64,000 bases of DNA from Utricularia gibba (GCA_002189035.1 CM007991.1:4588001-4652000), one strand, 5' to 3'; positions 40,373 to 52,915 are shown, numbered from the stretch's first letter. Numbers and translations are program-made. Notes: generated by a model not told the origin, from the sequence alone.

Positions 40373-40694
40373 TGTTGGAGATCAGCCTCAATCCAAAGTT
40401 TGAAGGTGATTGGAAGCACTAATCTTGTGTCATAATGTTATATTTCAGATAAAAGGTGTTGAGTTCGAGCATGGAAGTGTTGGATTCGAGTTGTTGGGCT
40501 TTTTGTGTGTTTTCAATAATTGTGGCCCACTGTTGGGTAACCTAGGTATTGGGTATATATAAACCCTACTAGGAATGCGTGTCGATGAGGGTTTTGGTCA
40601 TTCTTATTGTTCATGAGTCGTTTTTCATCCAAGGTGATCTCAGAAGCATTACCTTTTTGTTACTTCCCGAGACTCTCTTTTTCTTGCATCAACA
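40373..40694 (+). repeat. 5' LTR of the Copia element
   Basis: Starts TGTTGGAGATCAGCC and ends GCATCAACA. TATATAAA at about 40,556-40,563 is a probable TATA box. Confidence 0.95.
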
Positions 40695-40706
40695 TGGTAT
40701 CGGAGC
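40695..40706 (+). other. Primer-binding site (initiator tRNA-Met type)
   Basis: TGGTATCGGAGC directly follows the 5' LTR and differs at one base from the usual TGGTATCAGAGC. Confidence 0.85.
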
Positions 40707-40812
40707 AGTAAGGTTCTCAAACCTGTGCTCGTTTCAGTATTTTATTTACCGTTCAGCGTTTTTTACTTGGTGGATTACAAAGTATCAACCCAAAGCTTTT
40801 CAAGCGGTGGCT

Positions 40813-41711
40813 ATGATGGCATCTGGTAGAGGACCTCCAATATTTGATGGTTCAGAGTATGGAAGCTGGGTCAAAAAGATGCGCAGCTACCTGCGGGTCA
40901 GAAAGATTTGGGATGTTGTTGAAAGGGAGATTTCGAAGATTACAATAACAAGCAAATCCACATCAGAACAGCAAGAGGAAGTTGAATATCTTCAACAAAG
41001 AAAAGATGAAGCAATGGATGCCTTGTATCAAGCCATCTCTGAACATCTATTTGATGATATTGCAGAGTGTCAATCAGCAAAAGAAATATGGGATACTCTC
41101 AAATCCCATTATGAAGGCGATGCCAAACTCAGAGAGATATTATGCAAAAACAAGCTGGAGGACTTTGAGAGGAACAAAATGTTAGACAATGAAACCATAC
41201 AAGTCTATTATGAACGTACTGCGAAGCTTGTGAAGGAGATTCGAGGATTGGGGGAAAAACTTGAGGATCAAAAGGTGATTAGCAAGGCAATCATGAGCCT
41301 ACCTGCAAGATTCGAGCCAAAGTTATGTGCACTTGAGACAGAAAAAAAATCCTTGACATTATTGAAGGAAAGCTCCATCAGTTATATCCTGAATATCCTG
41401 TTACACCAGAGTCAACATTTAGAGAGTTCATGATTGAGTTGCAATCTACAGAAAAGAGATTGGAGCTAAGAGATGGTTATGAAGTTGAGAAAACTTATGG
41501 TGAAGTTGCTCTCCTCACCAAAATGCAGAATATGAATATAACCTCAGGTGCAATTAACAATGTCAAGGATGTCAAGACAACAGCCATCAAACAATCACCA
41601 ACGTCAATCCCCACATCAACGATGGGCAATCAGAAGTGCAGGCATTGTGACAAATCCAACCATAAGAGTGAAGATTGTTGGACTTTAAGCACATGCTTGC
41701 AAGCATTGTAA
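40813..41711 (+). pseudogene. Copia gag, frameshifted
   Basis: Begins MMASGRGPPIFDGSEYGSW and contains the Copia gag core (AKEIWDTLKSHYEGD). The frame is lost in an eight-A run at about 41,342-41,349 and continues in another frame (STFREFMIELQSTEKR) with a CCHC knuckle CRHCDKSNHKSEDC near 41,640-41,680. It then shifts back near 41,690, so the two indels compensate each other. Two further knuckle-like repeats follow (CKHCNKQNQ and CTKCNQRGH) with ligands missing. Confidence 0.85.
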
Positions 41712-41757
41712 CAAACAGAATCAAAGGAGTGAGTTTTTTTGGTGGAAGCCTGATGCT

Positions 41758-44700
41758 TTGTGCACGAAATGCAATCAAAGAGGCCATCTTGACAAGGTAT
41801 ATGGAATGTCAAATCCAATAAAAGTTGAGCATAACAAGAAGGCTACTTCCAGGGAAGAGAAATCACATGCATCCTTTACCTACTTTGAAGATGAGCCAGA
41901 AATATCTTTTGAAGATCCTTTTGAGTATGAGTGTGCTTTAATGACAGTAGCCTCAGATGCTAAAGGCTGGTACTTGGACTCTGGCGCCTCCTATCATGTA
42001 TGTTGTGATACAAGGTCATTTCTTAAGCTTGAAAGGATTGGGAAGGAGGTAAGCACGTGCACTGGTGAAAATATTGGCATTGTGGGCAAAGGAAGCATTT
42101 TACTCTTGCTAAAAGAAGGAATTGTTCAAGTTGATGATTTTTATTATTCACCAAACCTCAAACAGAACCTGTTGAGCTTTGGCCAATTGAGCAGGCAAGG
42201 TTTTGACATTGAGCTGATGAAAGATGCTGGTGGTATAACCACTACAGTTAAGGTTGCTGATCCAAAAACGAAGATTGAATTCCATGCTGTGTTGACCACC
42301 TACAACCTCTACCAAATCATGGTCAGTGATCATAAAAGTTGTATTTTCTCACTTCAAGATCAAAGCAGCCTTTGGCACAAACGTTTTGGGCACTATAGCT
42401 TCAACAATCTGAAAATATTGCAGAAGAATAAGGAAGTACTGGAATTGAAAGACATCAAATTTGCTAATGCCATATGTGAAGTGTGTCATCAAGGTAAACA
42501 GTGTAGAAAGCCCTTTTATTCCAGTGATTCAGTAGCAAAGGAGATATTAGAGCTTGTGCATACAGATGTTTGTGGACCATTTAAGGAATGTTCATTAGGG
42601 GGGAGTAGATACTTTGTTACATTCATTGATGATTATTCACGTTATTGTTGGGTTTACTTTCTTAAAAGCAAGTCAGAAGTTCCTCATATCTTTCGAAAAT
42701 TCAAAGTGATGGTTGAGAATCAGAGTGGATGCTCTTTGAAGATGTTTAGATCAAACAATGGAGGCGAATTCTACAATAATAGCATGAGAATGTTCTGTGA
42801 AAATGAGGGAATCATGCATCAATTCACCGTACCATATTCTCCACAACAGAATGGTATATGTGAAAGGAGAAACAGAACAATCCTTGATATGTCAAGATGC
42901 CTATTGTTTGAGAAAGGTCTTCCTGTAAGTTTCTGGGCTGAAGCGGTATCTACATCTGTATATCTGTTGAACTTGCTTCCCTCAAGGGCGATTAGTGGAA
43001 AAACCGCCCATGAAAAATGACATGGTTATATTAAAAAGGTTGATCATCTCAAAATCTTTGGTAGTCTGTGTTTTACTCATATACCAGACCAAAAACGAGG
43101 AAAACTTGAAAAGAAATCTGTATCTGGTGTATTTGTTGGTTATAGCAACACTACCAAGGGATATAAAGTTTATCTACCTCAACAGAAGAAATTTATCCTC
43201 AGCCATGATGTCACTTTTGATGAAGGTGCAAGGTATACTTTAATTGATGATTGCATTGCTCTGAATGATGCAGAAGCTCATAAAAGTCTTGAAAGGCATA
43301 GCACTCATGTGAAAGGAGACCTCTGGACACACATGCCTCAAAACTTCTCTTCCAGCAATTCAACAAACCAAGAAACTTCAGAACTCGTTCATGAAGATTC
43401 AAATCAAGTAAATGATCAGCATTCAGATGAGAATTTTCCAGCTCAAGAGGAGGAGAAGGTCACAAATCAAGATGGCTCGTCCAATGAGAATTCAGAATCA
43501 AACTCTGAACCCCTATATGGACGATCTCATCAGGCCAATGATCAACCTTCAGATGGGAATTTCGAAATCCCAGAAGAGGAGCAAGGCACGAATGTAGAAG
43601 ACTCATCAACAGATGAATCTAATGGAGAGGAACCTGATACTAATGATGAAGATTATTACCCATCTGATCGTGATTGGCAAAGGAGGAAACGCAAAAACAT
43701 CAGAGATTCAATAGATAATGAAGATTGTCATGTTACTGACATTAGACGAAGCAAAAGAAACAAGGCTCCTACAATAAGTTTCTCCAAGTTGAATGATGAT
43801 GTCCAAGATGCTGTGGCTGATATTTTGGCTGGATTATTAACAGGAGATCCAACATCATTTGAAGTGGCTGTACAAAATCCTAAATGAAGAGAGGCCATGA
43901 AGGAAGAAATGAATTCTATACTTGAAAATGAAACATGGGAATTAGTTGAGAAACCCAAGGATAGGGGTTTCAAACCTATTGGCCTCAAGTGGTTATTCAA
44001 AACCAAGATGAATGCAGATGGCTCTATCAACAAATATAAGGCTAGATTAGTAGCCAAGGGATATAGTCAGATCAAAGGAATAAATTTTCATGAGATTTTT
44101 GCATCAGTAGCAAGATTTGACACGATTAAAGTACTTCTTGCCATTTCAGCTGCTCATGGATGGAAAGTGCATCACATGGATGTCAAGACTGCGTTCTTGA
44201 ATGGTGTGTTGGAGGAGGTTGTTTTTGTTGAACAACCAAAGGGCTTCGAAGTGTCAGGTCATGAAGACAAGGTATTGAAGCTAAAGAAATCTCTCTATGG
44301 GTTGAAGCAAGCTCCTAGAGCATGGAATGAACGCATGGATAACTTTCTTCAGGGTATTGGTTTCAGAAAAACATATAGTGATTACTCACTATATGTTAAA
44401 GGAAAAGAAGATGATCGTTTATTTATTAGCTTATATGTGGATGATCTTATGATTACCTCAGGTAATGAAAGGAAGATTGAGGAATTCAAAGCTCTACTCA
44501 AAAATGAATTCAAGATGACTGACCTTGGAATGATGTCCTATTATCTAGGCATGGAAATTCATCAACTTGAAGGTGTTGGAATATTCATATCTCAGAAAAA
44601 GTATTGTAATGAACTTCTTGAAAGGTTTGGGTTCAAAGATGTCAATCCTTCAAAAACGCCTTTGAATTACAAACAAGTGATTGGAGAGAACAATCAGGGA

Positions 44701-45474
44701 AAGAATGTGGATGCCACTACTTATAGAAGTATGATTGGAAGCCTCATTTATCTCCAGCATACAAGGCCTGACTTGTGTTTTTGTGTAAATGTCTTATCTC
44801 GCTTCCTCAACAAACCAACAACAACTCACATGGCAGCTGTGAAAAGAGCTTTCAGGTACATAAAATCTACTACTGATTTCGTATTGTTCTATCCCTATGA
44901 AGGTGAAAAACCAGTCTTGAAACTTAGAGCCTACTCAGATAGTGATTATGGTATGGCTGAAGATAGCAAGAGCACATCTGGTGCACTCTTCTTCTTAAAT
45001 AAGAGTCCTGTAGTCTGGTTTTCGAAGAAACAAAAAGTGGTAGCACAATCAACAGCTGAAGCAGAATACATCTCAGCAGCACATGCTTCGAACTATTGTG
45101 TTTGGTTGAGGCAAATGCTAAACGAACTTGGATTCATACAAAAGGAAGCTACACATCTGCTTATGGATAATCGAGCTGCAATCTCCATTGCCAAAGATCC
45201 AACGAACTTCAGCAAAGCCAAGCACATAAGAATCAGGTATCATGTCATAAAGAATTACATCAAGGAGAAGAAGATTAAAGTGCAGTATGTTGAGAGTGGG
45301 AATCAACTTGCTGATGGGCTCACCAAAGGTTTGAACAGAGTTCAGTTTGAGCTAGCAAGGAAGAACATGAATCTCATGACTATAGAAGACTTTCTCAAGT
45401 TGGGAGATCTCGGTCTGGGGGGAGTGTTGGAGATCAGCCTCAATCCAAAGTTTGAAGGTGATTGGAAGCACTAA
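41758..45474 (+). pseudogene. Copia pol: protease, integrase, reverse transcriptase, RNase H, interrupted
   Basis: One frame from 41,758 to the TAA at 45,472-45,474, broken by TGA at 43018-43020 and 43885-43887, both at positions where the family has Trp. Protease: WYLDSGASYH. Integrase: zinc motif around LWHKRFGH and CEVCHQGKQC; core with HTDVCGP, then RSNNGGEF, where the expected Asp is Asn (codon 42754-42756), and QQNGICERRN with the Glu. Reverse transcriptase: HHMDVKTAFLNG, YGLKQAPRAW and YVDDLMITSG. RNase H: YSDSDYGMAEDSKSTSGALF and STAEAEYISA. The frame ends about 50 nt inside the 3' LTR. Confidence 0.92.
45417..45424 (+). other. Polypurine tract of the Copia element
   Basis: GGGGGGAG immediately before the 3' LTR, the usual primer for plus-strand synthesis; it lies inside the pol frame. 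Confidence 0.8.
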
Positions 45475-45745
45475 TCTTGTGTCATAATGTTATATTTCAG
45501 ATAAAAGGTGTTGAGTTCGAGCATGGAAGTGTTGGATTCGAGTTGTTGGGCTTTTTGTGTGTTTTCAATAATTGTGGCCCACTGTTGGGTAACCTAGGTA
45601 TTGGGTATATATAAACCCTACTAGGAATGCGTGCCAATGAGGGTTTTGGTCATTCTTATTGTTCATGAGTCGTTTTTCATCCAAGGTGATCTCAGAAGCA
45701 TTACCTTTTTGTTACTTTCCGAGACTCTCTTTTCTTGCATCAACA
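45425..45745 (+). repeat. 3' LTR of the Copia element
   Basis: Matches the 5' LTR except for three transitions (two at GTCGAT/GCCAAT, one at TTCCCG/TTTCCG) and one missing T. Followed by the target duplication AAAAG. Confidence 0.95.
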
Positions 45746-45750
45746 AAAAG

Positions 45751-48329
45751 CACTTCATTTGAAGCAGAAGTGGAAATAAAAAGACTTTAAATGTTGACAC
45801 AATCTAAATTCACATTGTGTTTCAAGTCGCTCAAGTACACAAAAACAATAAAATAGTGAGGCATCACTCTTATGAAACAACCTTATTGTGTAGAAATCAT
45901 CTTCTAATAATATGGTCATTTCTATTGAAATTAAGGATCCAATGGGTCAAGCAAGTACATGTGAAACCTAAGTACCATGAAATGTGGATCACATTAGAAA
46001 AGATTTGACCCAATCGATTACAAGTGATATGTTTAAATTTTGATTTGGGATTGTTTCTTCTAATAAATTCTACCCTTTTGTTTGAAATAGAGTATGACCA
46101 ACAATACACTCAACTCATTCTGATAGTAGATTACTTTTTTATACATTTTTCTTCTTTTATGAAGAGAGGAAGCTCTAGACAAATGTGCAATACTTCTACC
46201 TTATCATTCTTCAAGACCTTATGATTCAAACTTCTTTATCACTCCAAGTGCTTAAATGACTAATATCTAAAGTTTCCTCTGCTCCATTTAAGCCCTAATT
46301 TTTTTGACAATTCATTCTTTCGTTTTTTTTTGAACTATCATATGTATCTAAATTCAAAATGCCTCTAGTCTTACTCTAGAGTGATCTTGGTAGCTCTAAT
46401 GCTCAAAGATTTATTATGCACATCAAAAGCTACACACAAACTTGCCATTCTATTTCTCTTAGGCTTGATGAATGAGATATGAAACTAAAAACATCTAGAC
46501 CTCACACATGGCTAGTACACTTTACCAAATGAGCCATGTACTTAAGTGACTCAATGAACTTAGACGTCACTAACAAAAAATAACTTACACATCCATGTAA
46601 TAAAAAGCTACTTAAAAGAAAGTAAGAATAAGTGAATTACTTGAGGCAAATAAAAGTAAAAGAAATAAAAACAAAATTATCCAGATGTCCTAAATGAGTT
46701 TAATTCAATCAGGGGTAAGAATGAGCAACCTTCCATGATCGCTCTTAAATAAGTTGTATAATAAGATTCTCTAGCCTTGCAATAGGTTCCTAAAGTTTGG
46801 TTACCATAGTAAAGCACACACAATGATAGTCCTTGCTCACTCTTTGCATCAGGTGATTGTCCAGCTATTGATTGAGTGTACAAAAGTTCCTTGTATTCAC
46901 CCTTCTTCTATTGGGACATCACAAATGTATAATATCCTCGCTTCATCTAGATCATTCTTTATAATTCAAGTTCATCCTAATTAATATAGAATTTTCTTGT
47001 ATTCAATGGCTTCTTCAAAGCTATGCACCTCATCACAAATAGTTCATTTTTAAACATTACATTGTATAAATGTTGATGCTTGAAAAAACATGCTGAAATG
47101 TATACATGAATAATGCATCAAATATGGCTCATAAATAACATCAGGTTCAAGCATTCTAACAAGTATGTAGCATAATTCAGTGCATGCAACCAAATTAATT
47201 TTAAAAATGCATAATGAATGTTTATATTTGAGCTTATCCCTAACTTTATATTCCAATCCTAATTCACATAAAGATTAGTAATCAACATATTTGATAGGCC
47301 CCAGCACTACACCTTTAAGCAATTTGTACCTTTTATTTTCATCTCTAACCGTAAACCATCTTGTCCAGCTTAGATGGTCTATGGATGAATCTCTATATTC
47401 ATGCTATACTCATTCTTCTCCTAAATCCTTCAAGTGCATTCTCTCAACTTTTCTGGAAAAATTTGGTGAGTATTTTGGAATTTCACTATCACTTAATTTT
47501 TCCTCCTCAAAGTTGATTGCAACTTCCTGCACTGTATTCTCCTCTTCTAATTCAAGTTCTTTATGTTTTTCTAATTCCTCCTCCTCCTCTAATGCATTTT
47601 CCAATTTCTTGTTCTGCTTCAAGTTCACTCTCATTGTCAACTTCGAATTCCTCCTATAGTTTTGAATTTTTTTGTTAGCAATTCTGATTCTAATTTAGGT
47701 TCACAATCTTCCAGTAGGGGTTCTTGCTCTTCTATTAGTTTCCTTCTTTCCTAATCCTTTTGTTATCCAGCGAACCCTCCTTCATCATTGGCTCCATTGC
47801 TTGTGTTTTTTTTGTGTTAGACTCCCCTTTGTTGGGATTCCCTTCCAATGAATGTCAAAGTTTGTTTTATCAGAAATTCCTTCACCATGGGGGTAATTGC
47901 TTCTTTTAGAGATTTCACCTTCAATGCTTGCTTTTCACTCCGCCAGTTTGTTGTTGAGACATTGCTACCATAATCCTCAGATTTTCAGGAAAAACTATTG
48001 CTATCATAATTCCTAGTGCAAATAATATTCCACTGATGTTTTTCCTTAAGTATTTTAGGTCAATGTTGCATTTTCCCAATTTCCTTAGGATTTTATGATT
48101 ATCAAGATTATATTGACAAACAAAAATTATAAAAAATAAAATCCAATCTCAGTTAAATATCAAAGAATATAATAAACAAATACATATATAGGGAATTGAA
48201 TAAGCATGAATTCACATAAATTTTTAACCTTAGGACCACAAATCACTTCATGCATATGTTTGACTTTAATATATAAAAACACGAAGAATGAAAGCAAAAA
48301 TTGCCTCTCCAAGTGAGGACTTTCTGCTT
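45751..48329. other. Gene-free stretch right of the Copia element
   Basis: AT-rich. A minus-strand frame at 47,640-47,410 (76 aa) is rich in Glu and Lys with possible coiled-coil character (ALEEEEELEKHKELELEEE) and continues as interrupted text; it may be a retroelement fragment, but I cannot assign it. Confidence 0.4.
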
Positions 48330-50284
48330 GAAGATGTGATGAGCCAGCTTCATGCCTTGCAGAGTCACCAAGTGAACAATTTTGATCCTTCAGAAAATGA
48401 AAATCACGAGATCATATGATCCTACAAGCTGCAAGATCCCATAACCGATACCCCATCTCAATCTCACCATAACCAAGGAACACCCACGTCTTGGCATGAT
48501 CATCCAGTTTACGTCACTACTCCCCAGGCACATGTACTAGGGCTTTACATCCAAATACTCGAAGATGATACAACTTCCCTGATCTCCCTATCCATAATTC
48601 TTCTAGTAGTTGACAGTCTAAGTCCTTCTTAGGACTTCAATTGGACAAATAACAAGCAGTGGCGATCACTTCACCCCAAAATTTTATTGGTAATGCTGCA
48701 TCTTTTAACTTACACCTAACCTTGTCAAACTAGGTGCGATTCAGAATTTTACTAGTAATGGTATGAGATTTTGCTGGGGCATTCTTGGTTTGGTTGCCAC
48801 TTTCTTGATGCCAAGATCAAGACAATATTGCTTGAACTCTGAGCTACAATACTCACCATCATTATTGGTCCATAAGCACTTTATTTTTGCACTAGTATGT
48901 TGCTCAACCATAACATGAAACAGATTAAAACATTTGACCACCTCAGACTTGTGAGTTATCATGTAGATCCATGATTTACGAGTAGCATCATCTGTAAACA
49001 TCGGATAATGCTTCACTCCCCCAACTATAGGCACATTCACTGGCCCACCTACATCAAAAAACACCACATCAAGTTTACCTTTCCTCCTATATATATTCGA
49101 TTTGAAGGCTATCCTATGTTGCTTGCCAAAGACAGCTTTCACATACATTTTCAGCGTTGCGTGTATTGATCAAACTATTTTTAACCAATTGCTGAATACT
49201 GGCCTCTGAGAGATACCCCTAACACTTAGGCCACAAGCTATAAGGCACTGTGGATTCAACGTCGATCAATACTTCTTGAGGATCAGGTTTCAGCTATGTG
49301 TGATAGAATCTACCTACCAGCAATCTAGTATCAACTTTCATTGATCCCCGAATTAGATTCCATATTTGTGAACCCAAGCTATACTTGTAACCGGCAACAT
49401 CCAACTCACTCACTGATAGAAAATTAACTCATAGCACTGCACATGTTGCACATCTCTCAATTTCAACTTAACACCTAAGTTTAGTCACCACTAAATCACC
49501 AATGCCTGCAATTACAAATATTGAATGGTTTCCCATTCCCACGGTGCTGGAGCCACAGACCCTATTGTTCATCATTCCGAGCTTAGATGATGAGGCATGG
49601 AAGGGTGCAATAAAATCACCAAACCAGACATCAATCATCCCCATATCCCCTCCATTTTCAAATAGAACTACTAAATCATCATCAATCTCATTGAGATACA
49701 TAGTAGTGTTGACAGATTCTCTGCTAAATGTACTGGCTGCTTTTCCCTCTGCACCTATTTATACCCACATCAATCCTTCTAAAGATGGTCCTTCTTCCCA
49801 CAAAAGAAATAAGTTCAATTTTCTTTCTTCTAGGATTTGCCTTCACCACTCTATGATTTATCACGATGACCAGAATCAAGTCCTCTTCTTGCATGACGAT
49901 CCTACGATCTCCCTTGCTGATGGCCTTCACTATAGCATATCTTAAAGAATTCTTATTATTAAAAGGGGTTATGTCGCTCTTAATCCCGACGTACTAAATA
50001 GCAAAGCTCTTCACACTCAACCTTCACATTACCTCAATTGGTGCCGCATTCATGTACAACTTAGCATTACGGGTTAACACATCTCACATGCAACACGAAT
50101 TGGGATTTTTTGGGTCCATGTGACATGAAAGTGTAGCTTGGCTGAACTGAAAGGGAGTGACACCAATTTCAGGTCACTAGTTTTAAGAAGGTCAACCATG
50201 TCAAGATAATCCATAGGTTTATAGATCTTAATCATCAGAGGTTGAGTGACAGTCAAACTACAGTATTTCGTTTGCAATAGTGTG
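48330..50284 (-). mobile_element. Decayed Copia gag-pol remnant
   Basis: Minus-strand traces from right to left. Gag-like text lies at 50,200-50,000 and a degraded knuckle region at 49,930-49,800. A pre-integrase segment includes NFLSVSELDVAGYKY (about 49,400). The integrase core includes GKQHRIAFKSN, FTDDATRKSWIY and NNDGEYCSSEFKQYC (49,148-48,741), and the integrase tail includes LRVFGCKALVHVPGE and WVFLGYGE (about 48,560-48,440). Stops and frame changes are frequent. It is a different Copia family from the element at 40.4 kb. Confidence 0.75.
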
Positions 50285-50289
50285 AGGGC

Positions 50290-51488
50290 TGATGGTGATT
50301 CTGCAAGTGCACAGAAATCGTCGAAGTAATAAAATAAGATCGTATCCACAAGGAATTGTTATTGGAATATTCTTTTTAAAATAAAGAGGTAAAAAAATTG
50401 GAAACAAAAGAAAGATTTGGTTTTTGAAGACAATAAGAAAAGTGGCATTGGATCTAAGATCCACCTTACTTGAAACTCGCCCTTGCGTGTGTGCAAACCT
50501 TGAGAACTGACTTGCTTGCGCAAGCTTTGGGGGTGTTATGCTAAAGTAGTGCTACTCGGTGACCGTTATAGAACCGTCCCTTGTTTTGTGGGATTATGAA
50601 ATCAACAACGCCACCAGAGCCATTTCACCTCTTGTGATAACCCATATTTTCCCCACACCCAAAACTAACCACTACACCTCACACCTCGCAGACAGATTAG
50701 ACAGAATGTGTCTTACCAACGATGTCCGATTGAACCCTTCTCCTTAGGTGCTTGAGGCCAATCTTTGATTCTCCCACACTTCCTTGGGGTTATATGTTAT
50801 TAAAGATCACGTTGGTGAAGAAAACGTTGCGACAAACAGAATCAGACCTCAAATTAAATGCTGAAAAACATAGTAAGACAGTCACGCGTGCAGAACTTGC
50901 GCAAGCAAGGCTTCACAGCAGATCCTCAGCCGCAAGTGCTCACACGCGCATGCTTGACTCTAAACAACAAAAGTTGATGAGAAACAAAAGGAAAGGAATC
51001 CAAAAATGCTAGACTCAACTCTAAACCCTAGATTGACTCTTTGGTCATCCACCACTTCGACTCTCTCCTATAGGTCTTCGCGTTTGGATCTTTATATAAT
51101 GGTGGGGATTTGTCGGGCTTCCTTGATGGGCTCACATCAAATCCTCTATCCGAATCTTCTAAGATTTGATACAAATCTTTTAGGATGAGATCCAAGTTTT
51201 CCAAGATAAGATACGAATCTTATCTTATCCGAGAATCTTTGACCGAGTCTTCATCTCCGGATAGATCAAATCTTAGCCTCCATCAAAGTAGCTCGAAAAT
51301 CCTCCAAATTATTCCAAATTCGTCCTGAAAAATCACAAAACACACTTTCCCCTTCAAAAAGATCAAAGTGGTATGAAAGATATAAAATTCTTCTAAAAAC
51401 ATAAAGAAAGTGGGATAAAAAAGAATGCAAAACTCATCTAAGAGAGTCCTAAAAACCACAAATATAAGTGACACAAAATCACTTATCA
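50290..51488 (-). mobile_element. Solo LTR, family A, copy 1
   Basis: 1,199 bp with TGATGGTG...CTTATCA ends, flanked by the perfect 5-bp duplication AGGGC (50285-50289 and 51489-51493). No internal retroelement sequence is present, so this is a solo LTR. By comparison with copy 2, its TATATAA box (about 51,094-51,100) works on the minus strand. It interrupts or borders the Copia remnant on its left. Confidence 0.88.
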
Positions 51489-51493
51489 AGGGC

Positions 51494-52275
51494 CACGACC
51501 AAAAGGGAATGGCGATGAGATCTCATTAGTTAAGGACTCATTCCTCAAATTATAGATTGTGTCTTGGAGGTCGGCATTAGAACAATGAATCCCACATGAA
51601 GAATTAAAAATGAAATAATGAAGTTTATAAGAAATTATAAATCATTAATAATTGGACAGATCTATTCTTTTCTAATATGGTTCATGTTTCTTGTGTATTT
51701 GGACTTTATATGTACTTGCCAAATTTATAGAATCTTTAATTTCAACAATTGAGATGCAATTGTGTGAAAGTAGCATGAAGTTCCAACAGGAGATGGACCA
51801 CAGTAGAGTTTGGCTCTCGGATCGGACACACGGTCTGTAACACACGACGAAGACATATAAAGGAATAACTCCTCTCCAATAGTAGATAGATAATACACAA
51901 TGTATGAAAGAGATAGATGCTGCTTAGAAAATGCTTAAATGCTGAATCGATTTCCGATGAGATTTGCAATGAAGTTGATTCAAAAATTCTACTTAATTTT
52001 TGTTGGTTGACCCTATCTTCATTCCTTGGAGATGGTTGAGCATTATTAAAGAGAAATAGAAGGTGTAAGAGGCTTTCTGATAGGGGCCTTCATGTGACTT
52101 TTCGTCATGGTTTGTTTTCAAATGACATGTTTGGTAGCAAACTTTAAAATGAAGGTTTTTATACGGATTAATTTCAAAGATGGCAATCTCTTTGTACCAA
52201 AATTTGAAAGATGGCCATTGTCAAAACTTTTATTGCAAAATAATCATACTATTTTTTAAGTTCAAAAATAGTAAT
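51494..52275. other. Right flank of solo LTR copy 1
   Basis: May contain LTR or leader sequence of the older Copia remnant, but no borders are visible. No gene seen. Confidence 0.4.
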
Positions 52276-52915
52276 TGTCATATAATAAGCAGCACCCAAG
52301 TAATATTGAAAATAAATTTTTTGTACCTAATTAATTTTGATTTCAAATCATAACTACTCATAACATTTTTAAATAATGTTTTTTTTATTTACTTGAAATT
52401 GAATCACTCTTTCAGATAAAATACTTTCTAAATAAATGTTTAAGAAAACAAGTTAAAATTTTTAAATGATTGTATTTATTTTGAACTGAAAAAACATTTT
52501 ATTGCATAGATCACAATAGTTATCAAATTTTCTATAAACTTATGATGCTACTTCATAATTTTGATTGAAACAATGTTGATATTATGCAAATGTAGCTAAT
52601 TAAATGAATAATAAAATATGAATTTTTTTTAGATACATATTGGGCAACAGATAAACAAGGCTTGATGAAGATACATTCGAATTGCAAAAAATAAATCCAA
52701 TAAATTTTTAAAAATTTTAAACAATAACAGGTGTTAATGAACATTCATTTGGAAAGTATTTTATCTAATAGAGTGATTTAGTTTCGAAATAATAAAAAAA
52801 TTATTAATATTATGAATAAACATGATTCTAAATCAAAATTAATTACATATTATGAATAAACATGATTCAAAAAAATTTATTTTGAATAATTATTTGGGCG
52901 CTGCTTATTGTGATA
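52276..52915. repeat. Foldback element with long inverted arms
   Basis: About 52,276-52,440 matches the reverse complement of about 52,741-52,915. The outer ends read AATAAGCAGCACCCAA and, inverted, AATAAGCAGCGCCCAA, and the arms also share AGATAAAATACTTTC. The loop is about 300 bp and noncoding. The right arm has an internal duplication of TATGAATAAACATGATTC. Confidence 0.7.

Larger units (their letters stand above)
40373..45745 (+). mobile_element. Full-length Ty1/Copia LTR retrotransposon
   Basis: 5,373 bp with LTRs at 40373-40694 and 45425-45745, each TG...CA, flanked by the perfect 5-bp duplication AAAAG (40368-40372 and 45746-45750). The internal order is primer-binding site, gag, protease, integrase, reverse transcriptase, RNase H and polypurine tract, which is the Copia order. 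The LTRs differ by three transitions and one T in a T-run over about 321 bp, so insertion is recent. The single gag-pol frame is disabled by two indels and two stop codons, described below. Confidence 0.95.

Noticed and set aside
40199-40435. 78-aa frame left of the Copia element
   Set aside because: Runs from AT-rich flank into the LTR; no motif.
40579-40812. Copia gag starting at 40,579 inside the 5' LTR
   Set aside because: The upstream part includes LTR and primer-binding site sequence; the gag-like protein begins at 40,813.
47410-47640. Glu/Lys-rich 76-aa minus-strand frame
   Set aside because: Could be a retroelement fragment, but low complexity gives no reliable assignment, so it is not called a gene.
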